From JBHEKP01 sp041859375 (lineage in GTDB: Bacteria; Hydrogenedentota; Hydrogenedentia; Hydrogenedentales; CAITNO01), in assembly GCA_041859375.1 (NCBI GenBank), contig JBHEKP010000277.1:1-34595 (forward strand): a stretch of DNA of 34,595 nucleotides, written 5' to 3'. The position numbers and the translations under genes were made by a program. The first letter of the stretch is position 1. Each line of letters begins with the position of its first letter. The notes below the pieces were generated by a model, which saw nothing but the letters and a program-made list of their open reading frames with translations, made no database searches and was not told where the DNA came from. Below are positions 16,233-23,619 of the stretch, piece by piece.

Positions 16233-17728
16233 TTTTGCACCGCCTTCAGCGCTTCCAGCGCGGTTTCCCTGTCGTCAAAGTGGTGCCGCTCCGCACCAAT
16301 AATCTGGTAGGTCTCGTGCCCCTTTCCGGCGATCATGACCAAATCGCCGGGCCGGGCCATGGCGACGGCCCGGTGTATGGCCTCCCCGCGGGACTCAATC
16401 ACCAGGTAGTCATCCCCCTTGCGCTTTTCCGTGCGCTGCACGCCCACCTCAATGTCCAGCAAAATGCGGCTGGGATCCTCCGTGCGCGGATTGTCGGAGG
16501 TCAGTATGCAGAAGTCAGACATGGACGCGGCGACATGGCCCATCTTGGGCCGTTTGCCCTTGTCCCTGTCCCCGCCGCAGCCGAACACGGTGATGATCCT
16601 GCCGCCGCAAAGGGCGCGGGCGGCGCGCAGCACGTTCGCCAGTCCGTCGTCGGTGTGGGCGTAGTCCACAATCACGTGGAATTTCTGGCCGGCGTCCACG
16701 GGTTCAAAACGGCCGTCCACCCTCGGCAGCGCGGCGAGACCCTCCGCAACCGTTTCCACGGGCACACCGAGCCCGGCGCAGAGCGCCGCGGCGCAGAGCG
16801 CGTTGGAAACATTGTGCATCCCCATGAGGCGGATGCGCGTTTCGGCGCTTCCCCAGGGGGTTGCAAGGCGGAAGGCTGTTCCGCCGAAATCCATCCGCAC
16901 CTTTTCAGCGCGGCAGTCACCGCCGGCCCCGTAGCCGTGGCAGGGCACCCGTGACGCCCTCCTGAAGTAATCGGCGGCGGGATCCTCGCTGTTGACCACG
17001 GTGAACCGCGGCGCTTCGTCCCCGTTCTCCCCGCCGGACGGGGCGATGCGGGAAAAGAGTTTCAGCTTCGCGTCCCGGTAGCGGTCCATGTCCCCATGGT
17101 AGTCGAGATGATCCCGGGTGAGGTTGGTGAAGCCCGCCGCGGAAAAATCCACCCCGGCCACACGCTCCTGTTCCAGCGCGATGGAACTCACCTCCATCAC
17201 CACATGGCCGTGCCCCGCCGCAACGGCGCGGGAAAACATGTCCGCCAGATCTTCTGCGAAGGGGGTTGTGTAGGGGGCGTCAATCACCGCGCCGCCGATG
17301 CTGTAGCCGATGGTGCCGAAATTGGCGCACGGCTTCCCGGCGTGGTTGAGCACGGACTGCACCAGGCAGGCGGTGCTGGTCTTGCCGTTGGTGCCCGTGA
17401 CACCCACGACCCGTAATTTTCGCGTCGGATTGTCCTTGAGCGCATGGGCGGCAAGCCCGGCGGCAATGCGCGGCTCCGCCACGCGCAGATAGGGCAGCCC
17501 CGCCATTTCCGCCACCCCGGCGCGGCTGCCCGCCACCGCCACCGCCCCGGCCGCGGCGGCGGCGGCGGCAAAGTCATGGCCGTCGGCGCGCACGCCGGGG
17601 CTCGCCACAAAAAGCGCGCCGGGCCGCGCCCGGCGGGAGTCCTCGGTGACGGACTCCACCGTGAAATCAGGACCAGCCGGGGGCGCAATCCCCAGCAGCT
17701 CACATAGTTTTTCCCTTGTCAGGCTCAT
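16229..17728 (-). CDS. murE: UDP-MurNAc-L-Ala-D-Glu--meso-diaminopimelate ligase
   Basis: MurE adds the third residue of the stem peptide. The 499-residue protein has the N-terminal VTEDSRRARPGALFVA element, the ATP loop VTGTNGKTSTACLV, TNLTRDHLDYHG, and YAHTDDGLANVL followed by FGCGGDRDKGKRPKM. The motif DNPRTEDP predicts meso-diaminopimelate rather than lysine as substrate, as in most Gram-negative bacteria. Two starts compete. The ATG at 17728 is favoured because AAGG lies nine bases upstream of it, whereas the ATG at 17737 abuts the same AAGG. Either way the gene overlaps the end of ftsI, by 29 or 38 bases, and overlaps murF by four bases. Confidence 0.95.
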   Translation of the reverse strand: MSLTREKLCELLGIAPPAGPDFTVESVTEDSRRARPGALFVASPGVRADGHDFAAAAAAAGAVAVAGSRAGVAEMAGLPYLRVAEPRIAAGLAAHALKDNPTRKLRVVGVTGTNGKTSTACLVQSVLNHAGKPCANFGTIGYSIGGAVIDAPYTTPFAEDLADMFSRAVAAGHGHVVMEVSSIALEQERVAGVDFSAAGFTNLTRDHLDYHGDMDRYRDAKLKLFSRIAPSGGENGDEAPRFTVVNSEDPAADYFRRASRVPCHGYGAGGDCRAEKVRMDFGGTAFRLATPWGSAETRIRLMGMHNVSNALCAAALCAGLGVPVETVAEGLAALPRVDGRFEPVDAGQKFHVIVDYAHTDDGLANVLRAARALCGGRIITVFGCGGDRDKGKRPKMGHVAASMSDFCILTSDNPRTEDPSRILLDIEVGVQRTEKRKGDDYLVIESRGEAIHRAVAMARPGDLVMIAGKGHETYQIIGAERHHFDDRETALEALKAVQK

Positions 17729-19961
17729 CCGCCGCATCCTTGCCGGTCTGTTCTTCCGCCACCATTTCGCACTTGCGCCCGAATTTCAGCACACACACCG
17801 CGACATCGGCCAGCGCGGTGCCCGCGGGGGGGTCCTGGGCAATCACCCATCCCACGCCGTCCGCGTCCAGTGGCATCCCCAGACGCTGGAGTTTTTCCCG
17901 CGCCTGGCGTTTGGTGAGGCCGATCAAGTCGGGCATCGAGGTTTCCATGCGGTCGCCCGTGCGCCGCGCCACCAGTTCAAGCCCGTCGAGCGGGGTAATC
18001 AGCGCCTCCAGCGACTCGTCAATCGTGGCCGGATCCGCCGGGGGGGCCACGGTGTCCACATCATCCTCCTCCGCGGGGGGCTCGGGCTTTTTGGCCTTGG
18101 CCTTTTCGGCCTCCGGTTTTTTGTTTTTGGCGGCCGCCAGTTTGAGCTCCTTCTCATGGGCCGCCACCACCTCGGGATCCGTGACGGGATCCTTTGGCAC
18201 GTTCATGGTCGCCAGCGCCTCCCCCACCACCTCCTTGAACACGGGGCCGCACACATAACCGCCGTAGCGCAGTTTTATTTTCGGCTCCTGCACGACAATC
18301 ACCGCCACAAGCCTGGGATTGGAAACGGGCGCAAACCCGGCGAAAACCGTGGTGTAGCGGTCCTTGTCATAGCCCTTCCCGTCGAGGCGCTTCATTTGGG
18401 CGGTGCCTGTCTTGCCGCCCGCGCGGTAGTCCATGATGTTTGCGGCGGTGCCCGTGCCGCGCAGCACCACGAGGTGGCAGAGCTCCTGCATGATTTTCGC
18501 GGTGCCCTGCGACAGTATGCGCACCGGCGGCTTGTGCGCGTGCTGGTAGGTCACCCGCCCGTCCCGCGCCACGGCGCGCTCCACATAGTAGGGCTCCACC
18601 AGGCTGCCGCCGTTCGCAATCACGGCGAAGGCGCGCGCAAGCTGGGGCATGGTCACCGCCACCTCCTGGCCCATGGGCAGCGAGCCCATGGATAATTTTG
18701 ACCACTTGTCCCTGGAGCGGAAGATGCCCCTGCTTTCGAGGGCGAAATCCTGGGATGTCTTCTGGGCGAACCCATAGCGCCGAATCCATTCCTCAAGGCG
18801 TTCGGGCCCGAGCATGGCGGCCACCTTGATGTGGGCGATGTTGCTGGACTCCTCGAAGCATTTCGAAAAGGGGATGACCCCGTACTTGTGGAAGTCCCTG
18901 ATGCGGTGGCCGTAGGGGTTGAAGGCGCCGCCCTCGCAGTCAATCATCGTTTCGGGCGTGACCAGGCCGTGCTCCAGCACGGCGGAGGCCGTCACGATCT
19001 TGAAGGCGGAGCCCGGCTCGAACACGTCCACAACGGCCCTGTTTTTGCGCAGTTCCGCCGGGGTGCTGCTGTAATTGTTCGGGTCGAAGGCCGGCCGGGT
19101 CGCCATGGCGAGGATGGCGCCCGTGCGCGGGTCCATGACAAGCCCCATCGCGGCGCGCGACTGGGTCTCCTCCATGCGCCGGTCCAGCGCCGACTCAAGG
19201 GAATGCTGGATGTTGACGTCCAGGGTGAGCTGGAGCAGATCGCCGCCCTCGGGCTCCACCACCCGCACCGTGGCCGAGGGCAGAATGTTGCGCTTCCCCT
19301 CGGGCTGCGTGTCGGTGCGCGCCTCCACAAGCCCCGCCTTGGCGGCGAGGTGCTTGTCGAAGGCGAGCTCGACGCCCTCCCCCGCCTCGCCGCTCTTGTT
19401 GACGAAGCCGAGCACGTGGGCGGCGGAGTCCTTCTGCGGGTAACTGCGCACGGGCTCCATGACAGCGGACACCGCGCCGCCGCTGAACGCGCGGATTTCC
19501 TCGATGTCCTTTTCCGTGAGCCCGTCCACCCAGCGCTTGATCATGTTGAACTTGCGGATTTTTCCGGCGTCGTCGGTGCGCGCCAGTTTTGCCAGCACCT
19601 CCTCGCGGGGAAGGCCCAGCCTGCCCGCCAGATAATCCGCCAGCGCCCCCGCGTCGCCCACCTTGCGCGGATCCACCCAAACGGAGGGCACCAGGCGGTT
19701 GGTGGCCAGCACCACGCCGTTCCGGTCAAAAATCAGACCGCGCGGCTCGGTGAGCTGGATCCGGCCGATGTGGAGCTGCTCCTCGTCGGTGAGCTTGTTT
19801 CCGGGGCTGAGATGGAGCAGGGCAAGGCGCGAGAAAATGGCGGTGAAGGCCAGCAGGAAAGCCACCAGCAGCAGCCGCAGCCGTTTCTGCTGATCCACCG
19901 TGTTTCTGCGGTCCAGCCCCTCAAGCAGCTCAATCTGAACCTGGCGGTTGCTCCGTCCCAT
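17700..19961 (-). CDS. ftsI: Septal class B penicillin-binding protein (FtsI/PBP3) with a PASTA domain
   Basis: A 753-residue transpeptidase that cross-links septal peptidoglycan with FtsW. A single membrane helix lies at about residues 28-50, then the dimerisation domain with RGLIFDRNG (74-82). The transpeptidase domain has SAFK (catalytic Ser318, Lys321), SSN (372-374) and KTGTAQ (517-522). A basic, Lys/Pro/Glu-rich linker (about 605-635) leads to one PASTA domain (about 675-727) and a short acidic tail. PASTA domains on septal PBPs are best known from Gram-positive bacteria. Position between the ftsL-like gene and murE fits the standard dcw order. A GAGG site lies eight bases before the ATG. 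Confidence 0.93.
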   Translation of the reverse strand: MGRSNRQVQIELLEGLDRRNTVDQQKRLRLLLVAFLLAFTAIFSRLALLHLSPGNKLTDEEQLHIGRIQLTEPRGLIFDRNGVVLATNRLVPSVWVDPRKVGDAGALADYLAGRLGLPREEVLAKLARTDDAGKIRKFNMIKRWVDGLTEKDIEEIRAFSGGAVSAVMEPVRSYPQKDSAAHVLGFVNKSGEAGEGVELAFDKHLAAKAGLVEARTDTQPEGKRNILPSATVRVVEPEGGDLLQLTLDVNIQHSLESALDRRMEETQSRAAMGLVMDPRTGAILAMATRPAFDPNNYSSTPAELRKNRAVVDVFEPGSAFKIVTASAVLEHGLVTPETMIDCEGGAFNPYGHRIRDFHKYGVIPFSKCFEESSNIAHIKVAAMLGPERLEEWIRRYGFAQKTSQDFALESRGIFRSRDKWSKLSMGSLPMGQEVAVTMPQLARAFAVIANGGSLVEPYYVERAVARDGRVTYQHAHKPPVRILSQGTAKIMQELCHLVVLRGTGTAANIMDYRAGGKTGTAQMKRLDGKGYDKDRYTTVFAGFAPVSNPRLVAVIVVQEPKIKLRYGGYVCGPVFKEVVGEALATMNVPKDPVTDPEVVAAHEKELKLAAAKNKKPEAEKAKAKKPEPPAEEDDVDTVAPPADPATIDESLEALITPLDGLELVARRTGDRMETSMPDLIGLTKRQAREKLQRLGMPLDADGVGWVIAQDPPAGTALADVAVCVLKFGRKCEMVAEEQTGKDAADEPDKGKTM

Positions 19962-19979
19962 GGCGCCATCCTCGCTTGG

Positions 19980-20010
19980 CCCCGGACGGGGTTCCGGCCT
20001 CGGTCCGGGG
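19980..20010. repeat. Inverted repeat between ftsL-like and ftsI genes
   Basis: CCCCGGAC (19980-19987) and GTCCGGGG (20003-20010) can form an 8-bp stem with a 15-base loop in the 63-base gap between the two genes. No T-run follows on the minus strand, so it is not a canonical terminator. It may limit read-through, protect the mRNA, or simply reflect high GC content. Confidence 0.4.
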
Positions 20011-20024
20011 GGGTGTGTTAAAAG

Positions 20025-20573
20025 CTACAGCGCGGCCAGCAGGGCCGCCTCTGACTCGTCCAGTTCATCAAATTTCTCATTCGGGATGTCCAGCACCACC
20101 AGCCTGGGCTTGCCTGCGGCCGCTTGCACCGGGGAGGGCGCAACCGTTGCGGGCGCGGGCGCGGATTCGGGCGCGGCGCCGGCCAGCGTGATCCCGCCGC
20201 CGGCGGGGACCGTCTCCGTCACGGAAGACGGGGCCTCGGGCAGCGCGGGAAGGGGGACTCCCGGGCGCACCACCACCGTTTCCACCTGGTTTGGCAGGGG
20301 CGGCACCAGCCCCAGCTCCTGCGCCTTTGCGCTGAGCATGTCCAGATCGTTCAGCAGCGCCTCTTCCGCGCGCACGGCGTCCAGTTCCTGGGCGGCCTTG
20401 CGCCGTTCCGTGGTCAGTTTGAAGAACTCATAGTCGTCCCGGCGGTTTTGCACGTTGACGCGGGCGTTAATCGCCAGCACCGCGAAAACCAGCACCACCA
20501 GCGGGGTATAGGGAACCCATCCATAAAGGTTCCGGCGCGCCTCAAGCTTGCTTTTGGGCAGAAAAAACATCAT
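20025..20573 (-). CDS. FtsL-like bitopic division protein
   Basis: A 182-residue protein with a short cytoplasmic N-terminus, one membrane helix (about 21-37), and a coiled-coil stretch (about 40-88) ending in LSAKAQELGLVPPLPNQVETV. That ending resembles the end of the FtsL periplasmic domain, where a leucine-rich coil leads to a conserved L-G-[ML]-x-x-P. FtsL proteins are usually about 90-120 residues. The remaining 80 residues are an Ala/Pro-rich low-complexity tail that ends in LVVLDIPNEKFDELDESE. The position between rsmH and ftsI is exactly that of ftsL, where it would help recruit or activate FtsW-FtsI. The sequence itself is too divergent for a firm symbol. Its ATG overlaps the rsmH stop as ATGA. 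Confidence 0.7.
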   Translation of the reverse strand: MMFFLPKSKLEARRNLYGWVPYTPLVVLVFAVLAINARVNVQNRRDDYEFFKLTTERRKAAQELDAVRAEEALLNDLDMLSAKAQELGLVPPLPNQVETVVVRPGVPLPALPEAPSSVTETVPAGGGITLAGAAPESAPAPATVAPSPVQAAAGKPRLVVLDIPNEKFDELDESEAALLAAL

Positions 20574-21526
20574 GGTTCACGCTCCTCGCACAACGCGGCG
20601 TCCAGCCGTTCCGCCACGCGCATCCGCGCGCTCTTCGCGCGCGGGTTCACAAGACATTCATCCGGGCCGGGCTGCAAAGGTTTCTTCAGCGGCAGCCGCA
20701 CCCTGGGCGGCGCCGCGGCCACCGTGCGCCCGTCGGGCCCAAGCACCCGTTCCGTCCTTGAAAACGCCCTCAGCAACTCCTTCACCGTGCGGTCCTCGCC
20801 CGAGTGGAAGGAAATCACCACCAGCCTGCCGCCCGGCCGGAGCGCATCCACCGCCTCGGCGACACCCCGGCCCAGCGCGCCCAGCTCGTCGTTGACCGCC
20901 ATGCGCACCGCCTGGAAAACCGTGCGAATCTCGTCGGGCGTGCCGCGGACGAAATGCAGCGCGGCGCGCACCGCCTCCGCCAAATCACCCGTGCGGGTCA
21001 TCCGTCCCGCCGCGCACCGTTCCGCTATGGTCCGGGCGATGCGTCCGGCCGGACCCACGTCGCCAAAGGCGCGCAGCACCGCCGCCACCTCCGCCTCGCG
21101 CGCGGAACGGAGCCACTCCGCCGCCGTGGGGCCCCGGGAGGTGTCCATGCGCATGTCCAGCGGCCCGTCGGCCTGGAAGGAGAAGCCCCGGTCCGCCCGG
21201 TCAATCTGCATGCTGGAGACGCCCGCGTCAATCAGGACACCGTCCGCGCCGGACTCCCCCGCATTCCGCAGCACCTCATTCAACTCACTGTAGTTCGCGT
21301 GAAAAACCGCCGCGACCGGGTGGCCGGCAAGCCGTTCCCCCGCGAGCGCCACCGCGTCGGGGTCCCGGTCCAGGGCCAGCAGCCTGCCCCGGCCCGCAAG
21401 CCGCTCCGCTATCAGCACCGAATGGCCGCCCGCGCCCGCCGTCGCGTCCACATAGACGCCGCCCGGCCTCACGTTAAGCCAGTAAACCGCCTCTTCCGCC
21501 ATTACGGGGATGTGGGGTGCGTCCAT
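20570..21526 (-). CDS. rsmH: 16S rRNA (cytosine1402-N4)-methyltransferase RsmH
   Basis: RsmH (formerly MraW) methylates the exocyclic amine of C1402 in the decoding centre of 16S rRNA, using S-adenosylmethionine. The 318-residue length is normal. Visible family features are HIPVMAEEAVYWL at the start, the SAM-binding DATAGAGGHS (about 28-37), ALDRDPDAVALA, LIDAGVSSMQID with DRGFSF, and the late motif VISFHSGEDRTVK. The C-terminal NPRAKSARMRVAERL is also conserved. A GAGG site precedes the ATG. It is the third gene of the dcw operon, separated by 35 bases from the STAS gene. Confidence 0.95.
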   Translation of the reverse strand: MDAPHIPVMAEEAVYWLNVRPGGVYVDATAGAGGHSVLIAERLAGRGRLLALDRDPDAVALAGERLAGHPVAAVFHANYSELNEVLRNAGESGADGVLIDAGVSSMQIDRADRGFSFQADGPLDMRMDTSRGPTAAEWLRSAREAEVAAVLRAFGDVGPAGRIARTIAERCAAGRMTRTGDLAEAVRAALHFVRGTPDEIRTVFQAVRMAVNDELGALGRGVAEAVDALRPGGRLVVISFHSGEDRTVKELLRAFSRTERVLGPDGRTVAAAPPRVRLPLKKPLQPGPDECLVNPRAKSARMRVAERLDAALCEEREP

Positions 21527-21561
21527 GACTCCGCCTCAGCCCCTCCCCGACCCGTCCGGTG

Positions 21562-21912
21562 TCAGGCCGCCGCCTGCTTTGAATGGCCCTGAACGGCCTG
21601 CGCCTCGGTCTCATGGCAGTCAAGCACATGGGAAAGGCTCATCATGCGCAGCAGCCGCCGCAGGTAAACACTCAGGCAGGACAGTTTGATGTCGCCCTTG
21701 GCCGCCTGGAACTGGCCCAGCCGCTCCACAAGGACGCCCACGCCCATGTAACTCACAAAGCCGACCCCGGCCATGTTCAGCACAAGATGCCAGCGCCCCT
21801 GCTCCGCGATTTCCGTCAGCGCCAGCCGCAGCGCCCCCATCCCCGCCTCGTTGATGTCCCCGCGCAGACGAAGCACCGTCACATCACCAATGTCCAATCG
21901 CTCGATGTTCAT
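21562..21912 (-). CDS. Single STAS-domain protein inside the dcw operon
   Basis: A 116-residue protein consisting of one STAS fold, as in anti-anti-sigma factors. The pattern is VTVLRLRGDINEAGM, then VLNMAGVGFVSYMGVGVLVERLGQF, then LKLSCLS-like strands and RLLRMMSLSHVLDC. In SpoIIAA-like antagonists the second element reads F-M-D-S-S-G and its last serine is phosphorylated; here the segment is FVSYMG, with Met at that site. Switching by phosphorylation of that residue is therefore unlikely. The ATG at 21910-21912 overlaps the mraZ stop as ATGA and has GGAAGGAAA upstream; a longer in-frame reading from 22032 is shadow sequence inside mraZ. Partner and role are unknown. Confidence 0.8.
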   Translation of the reverse strand: MNIERLDIGDVTVLRLRGDINEAGMGALRLALTEIAEQGRWHLVLNMAGVGFVSYMGVGVLVERLGQFQAAKGDIKLSCLSVYLRRLLRMMSLSHVLDCHETEAQAVQGHSKQAAA

Positions 21913-22382
21913 TGCCCGTTTCCTTCCGGTTCTGTTGCCCTTTCGGGGCGCGCCCCGAACAGTTCCGCGGCCATCCGCTTGTACTCCTGAGCCTGGCGCT
22001 CCTGGAACGCCAGCCAGCCCTGCTCGTTCCATAATTCAAAATGATCGCCGACGCCGATAAGCACCCCCTCGCGCTCCACCCCCGCATAAGCCCTCAGGTG
22101 GGTGGGCACGAAAAGGCGGCCCTGACGGTCAAGACGTGATTTGCCCATGCTGCCGACGAAAAGACGCCGGAAATCCAGGCGGCGCGGATCAAGGGGCGTG
22201 CCCGCGCCCTGCTCCACCAGTTTCTCCCACATGGCATTGGTGAACAGGAACACAGCGCCGTCAAAACCGCGGGTCATGAACCAAGTTTCATGTCCCTGGG
22301 CTTCCATCAGCGCGCGCAGACTGACAGGCACGCTGAAACGGCCTTTCTCGTCAATCGCTATGTGATATTCACCGTAGTACAT
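21909..22382 (-). CDS. mraZ: Transcriptional regulator MraZ
   Basis: MraZ is the AbrB-like DNA-binding protein that usually heads the dcw cluster and represses its own operon in species where it has been tested. The 157 residues contain two copies of the SpoVT/AbrB-like element: IDEKGRFSVPVSLR near the N-terminus and LDRQGRLFVPTHLRAY in the middle. The ATG at 22380-22382 gives the canonical start MYYGEYHIAIDEKGR and has AAGG eight bases upstream. A GTG 30 bases further up lies too near the predicted transcription start. First gene of the minus-strand operon. Confidence 0.95.
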   Translation of the reverse strand: MYYGEYHIAIDEKGRFSVPVSLRALMEAQGHETWFMTRGFDGAVFLFTNAMWEKLVEQGAGTPLDPRRLDFRRLFVGSMGKSRLDRQGRLFVPTHLRAYAGVEREGVLIGVGDHFELWNEQGWLAFQERQAQEYKRMAAELFGARPERATEPEGNGQ

Positions 22383-22424
22383 TCGCGCAGCCTTATCCCA
22401 CAAACCTACCACTGAATTACCCGT

Positions 22425-22453
22425 AAGATATCACCAAACAACCCCAAAGTCAA
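22425..22453 (-). promoter_or_regulatory. Promoter of the mraZ-led dcw operon
   Basis: Read on the minus strand: -35 box TTGACT (22453-22448), 17-base spacer, -10 box TATCTT (22430-22425). Transcription would start near 22418, giving a leader of about 36 bases before the mraZ ATG. No other clear promoter is seen within the operon. Confidence 0.7.
22432..22446 (-). promoter_or_regulatory. Possible MraZ box pair overlapping the mraZ promoter
   Basis: Within the promoter spacer, the minus strand reads TGGGG-N5-TGGTG. This fits the known MraZ target pattern of TGGGN repeats with five-base spacers, except for one G-to-T change in the second copy. Binding here would cover the -35/-10 region, which suits autorepression. 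Confidence 0.4.
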
Positions 22454-22774
22454 CACAAAAAACCACCCCGCCGCCACAAATTTTTAGGCTTGGAATGGCC
22501 CAAAATTCGCGAAAACACAAAATGTTGTACTGACTGTTAGCAATAATAAAAAACAGCGCAATATATTGATTTTTTCTCGACGCTTTTTGTTGTGGGGGGG
22601 AAGGGGATAAATAGGGGGACTTTCAGTGGAGCCCGGCAAAAAAAAATCACCCGCCAACTCAGCCTTCCCCTTTTTTTGGCAGAAAAAGGTGGGAATGGGT
22701 GGAATGCGGTGGGATACCGGGGGGATGCGGGGGAATTTTAGGAGGTGCGGTGGCGGTGTGGCCGCAAGTTTGCC
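22454..22774. other. Non-coding region between the dcw operon and the divergent operon
   Basis: A stretch of over 300 bases with no credible gene; short minus-strand readings here have repetitive Pro/His/Ser composition and no ribosome site. It is AT-rich at 22505-22590 with T- and A-runs, and holds the 10-bp palindrome CAATATATTG at 22559-22568. From about 22594 to 22765 the plus strand becomes strongly G-rich. This part carries the phased TGGGN repeats described separately. The AT-rich part could act as an upstream promoter element or a flexible spacer. Confidence 0.5.
22690..22734 (+). promoter_or_regulatory. Five 10-bp-phased TGGGN-type repeats, MraZ-box-like
   Basis: The repeats are TGGGA (22690), TGGAA (22700), TGGGA (22710), GGGGG (22720) and GGGGA (22730), each separated by exactly five bases. 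MraZ is known to bind direct TGGGN repeats with five-base spacers. The array ends 41 bases before the putative -35 box of the divergent operon and lies about 270 bases upstream of the mraZ transcription start. The same strand could also form a G-quadruplex, since five runs of at least three G occur here. Confidence 0.5.
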
Positions 22775-22804
22775 TTGAACGGACAAAGCCGTTATCCTTA
22801 TGAA
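22775..22804 (+). promoter_or_regulatory. Candidate promoter of the divergent membrane-protein operon
   Basis: TTGAAC (22775-22780), an 18-base spacer and TATGAA (22799-22804) match the sigma-70 consensus at four of six bases in each box. Transcription would start near 22811, giving a leader of about 20 bases with the GGGAG ribosome site. Confidence 0.4.
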
Positions 22805-22830
22805 ACCATCCTAAGGCTGGGAGAAGCGCA

Positions 22831-23619
22831 ATGAACGGTCGAAAAGACACACAGCCCCTGCAGGCGGGCGACCCGAGACTGGTTGTCCGTTGGGCGCGCC
22901 GCTATGCCCGCAGCCGCACCATCTCGTTTCTGGTGCAGTGGGTGGTGATAGTGCTGATGGTGCTGGCCATCGGCCTTGCGGCAAGCCTTACGAACACGGC
23001 CCACACCATGGGGAACAAGGGTCTCTTCTACCTGTCGGTGCTTTTCATGGTGCTGACCGTGATGGCCATGGCATGGTTTTCCCTGTCGCGCTGGGGCGGC
23101 GAGGTGATTTGGAACATCACCCAGTGGCTCTACGGCGAGGAAGGTTATGCGTCCTTTTCCGGCCATGCCGGGGGGCGCGCGCTGCCGCTCTGGCTCACGG
23201 CGCTCGGCGGCGGGCTGGTGGTGTACCATCTGGTGGGGGCGCTGCTGGTGAGTTTCGGCTATCTGCGCCTTCAAAACATGCAGCCCTACAGCGCGGCCTA
23301 CATGGTCCCCTATCTGTCCGTGCTGATCGTCTACCAGGGCCTGGGATTCTGGGCGTGGATATGGCCGGTGCTTTACGCGGCCCACGCCGTGCTGCTCGTT
23401 TCGGGCGCGCCCGTGCGCCTTCCCGCGACATTCCCCCTGCTCGACATGATTGTCCCGGTGTTTGGCTACGGTCTCGTGGCCATTCTCGCGGGGCACGCCT
23501 ACAGCCGCTACGCCCTCTGGAAGCTCAAGAGCCTCACCAGGACGGTGCTGCCCGAATTTCCCACCGAGCCGGAAAACGAAGCGGCCGGAACCGACGCCGG
23601 GGACCGCAGGGATGGCTGA
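22831..23619 (+). CDS. Polytopic membrane protein of unknown function
   Basis: A 262-residue protein with about six hydrophobic helices (roughly 32-54, 64-84, 117-142, 157-173, 175-192 and 203-223), a basic N-terminal segment and a charged C-terminal tail. No named family is recognised. GGGAG lies seven bases before the ATG. The gene overlaps the following winged-helix regulator by eight bases, so the two products are made together. Such pairing suggests that the regulator controls, or is controlled through, this membrane protein, but the sequence does not prove it. It is divergent from mraZ and sits downstream of the TGGGN array. Confidence 0.75.
   Translation: MNGRKDTQPLQAGDPRLVVRWARRYARSRTISFLVQWVVIVLMVLAIGLAASLTNTAHTMGNKGLFYLSVLFMVLTVMAMAWFSLSRWGGEVIWNITQWLYGEEGYASFSGHAGGRALPLWLTALGGGLVVYHLVGALLVSFGYLRLQNMQPYSAAYMVPYLSVLIVYQGLGFWAWIWPVLYAAHAVLLVSGAPVRLPATFPLLDMIVPVFGYGLVAILAGHAYSRYALWKLKSLTRTVLPEFPTEPENEAAGTDAGDRRDG

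Noticed and set aside
22484..22850. Two short minus-strand frames upstream of mraZ (Pro/His/Ser-rich)
   Set aside because: No ribosome site and no family. The underlying DNA has a 10-bp period, which is not a multiple of three and points to a binding-site array instead of coding sequence.
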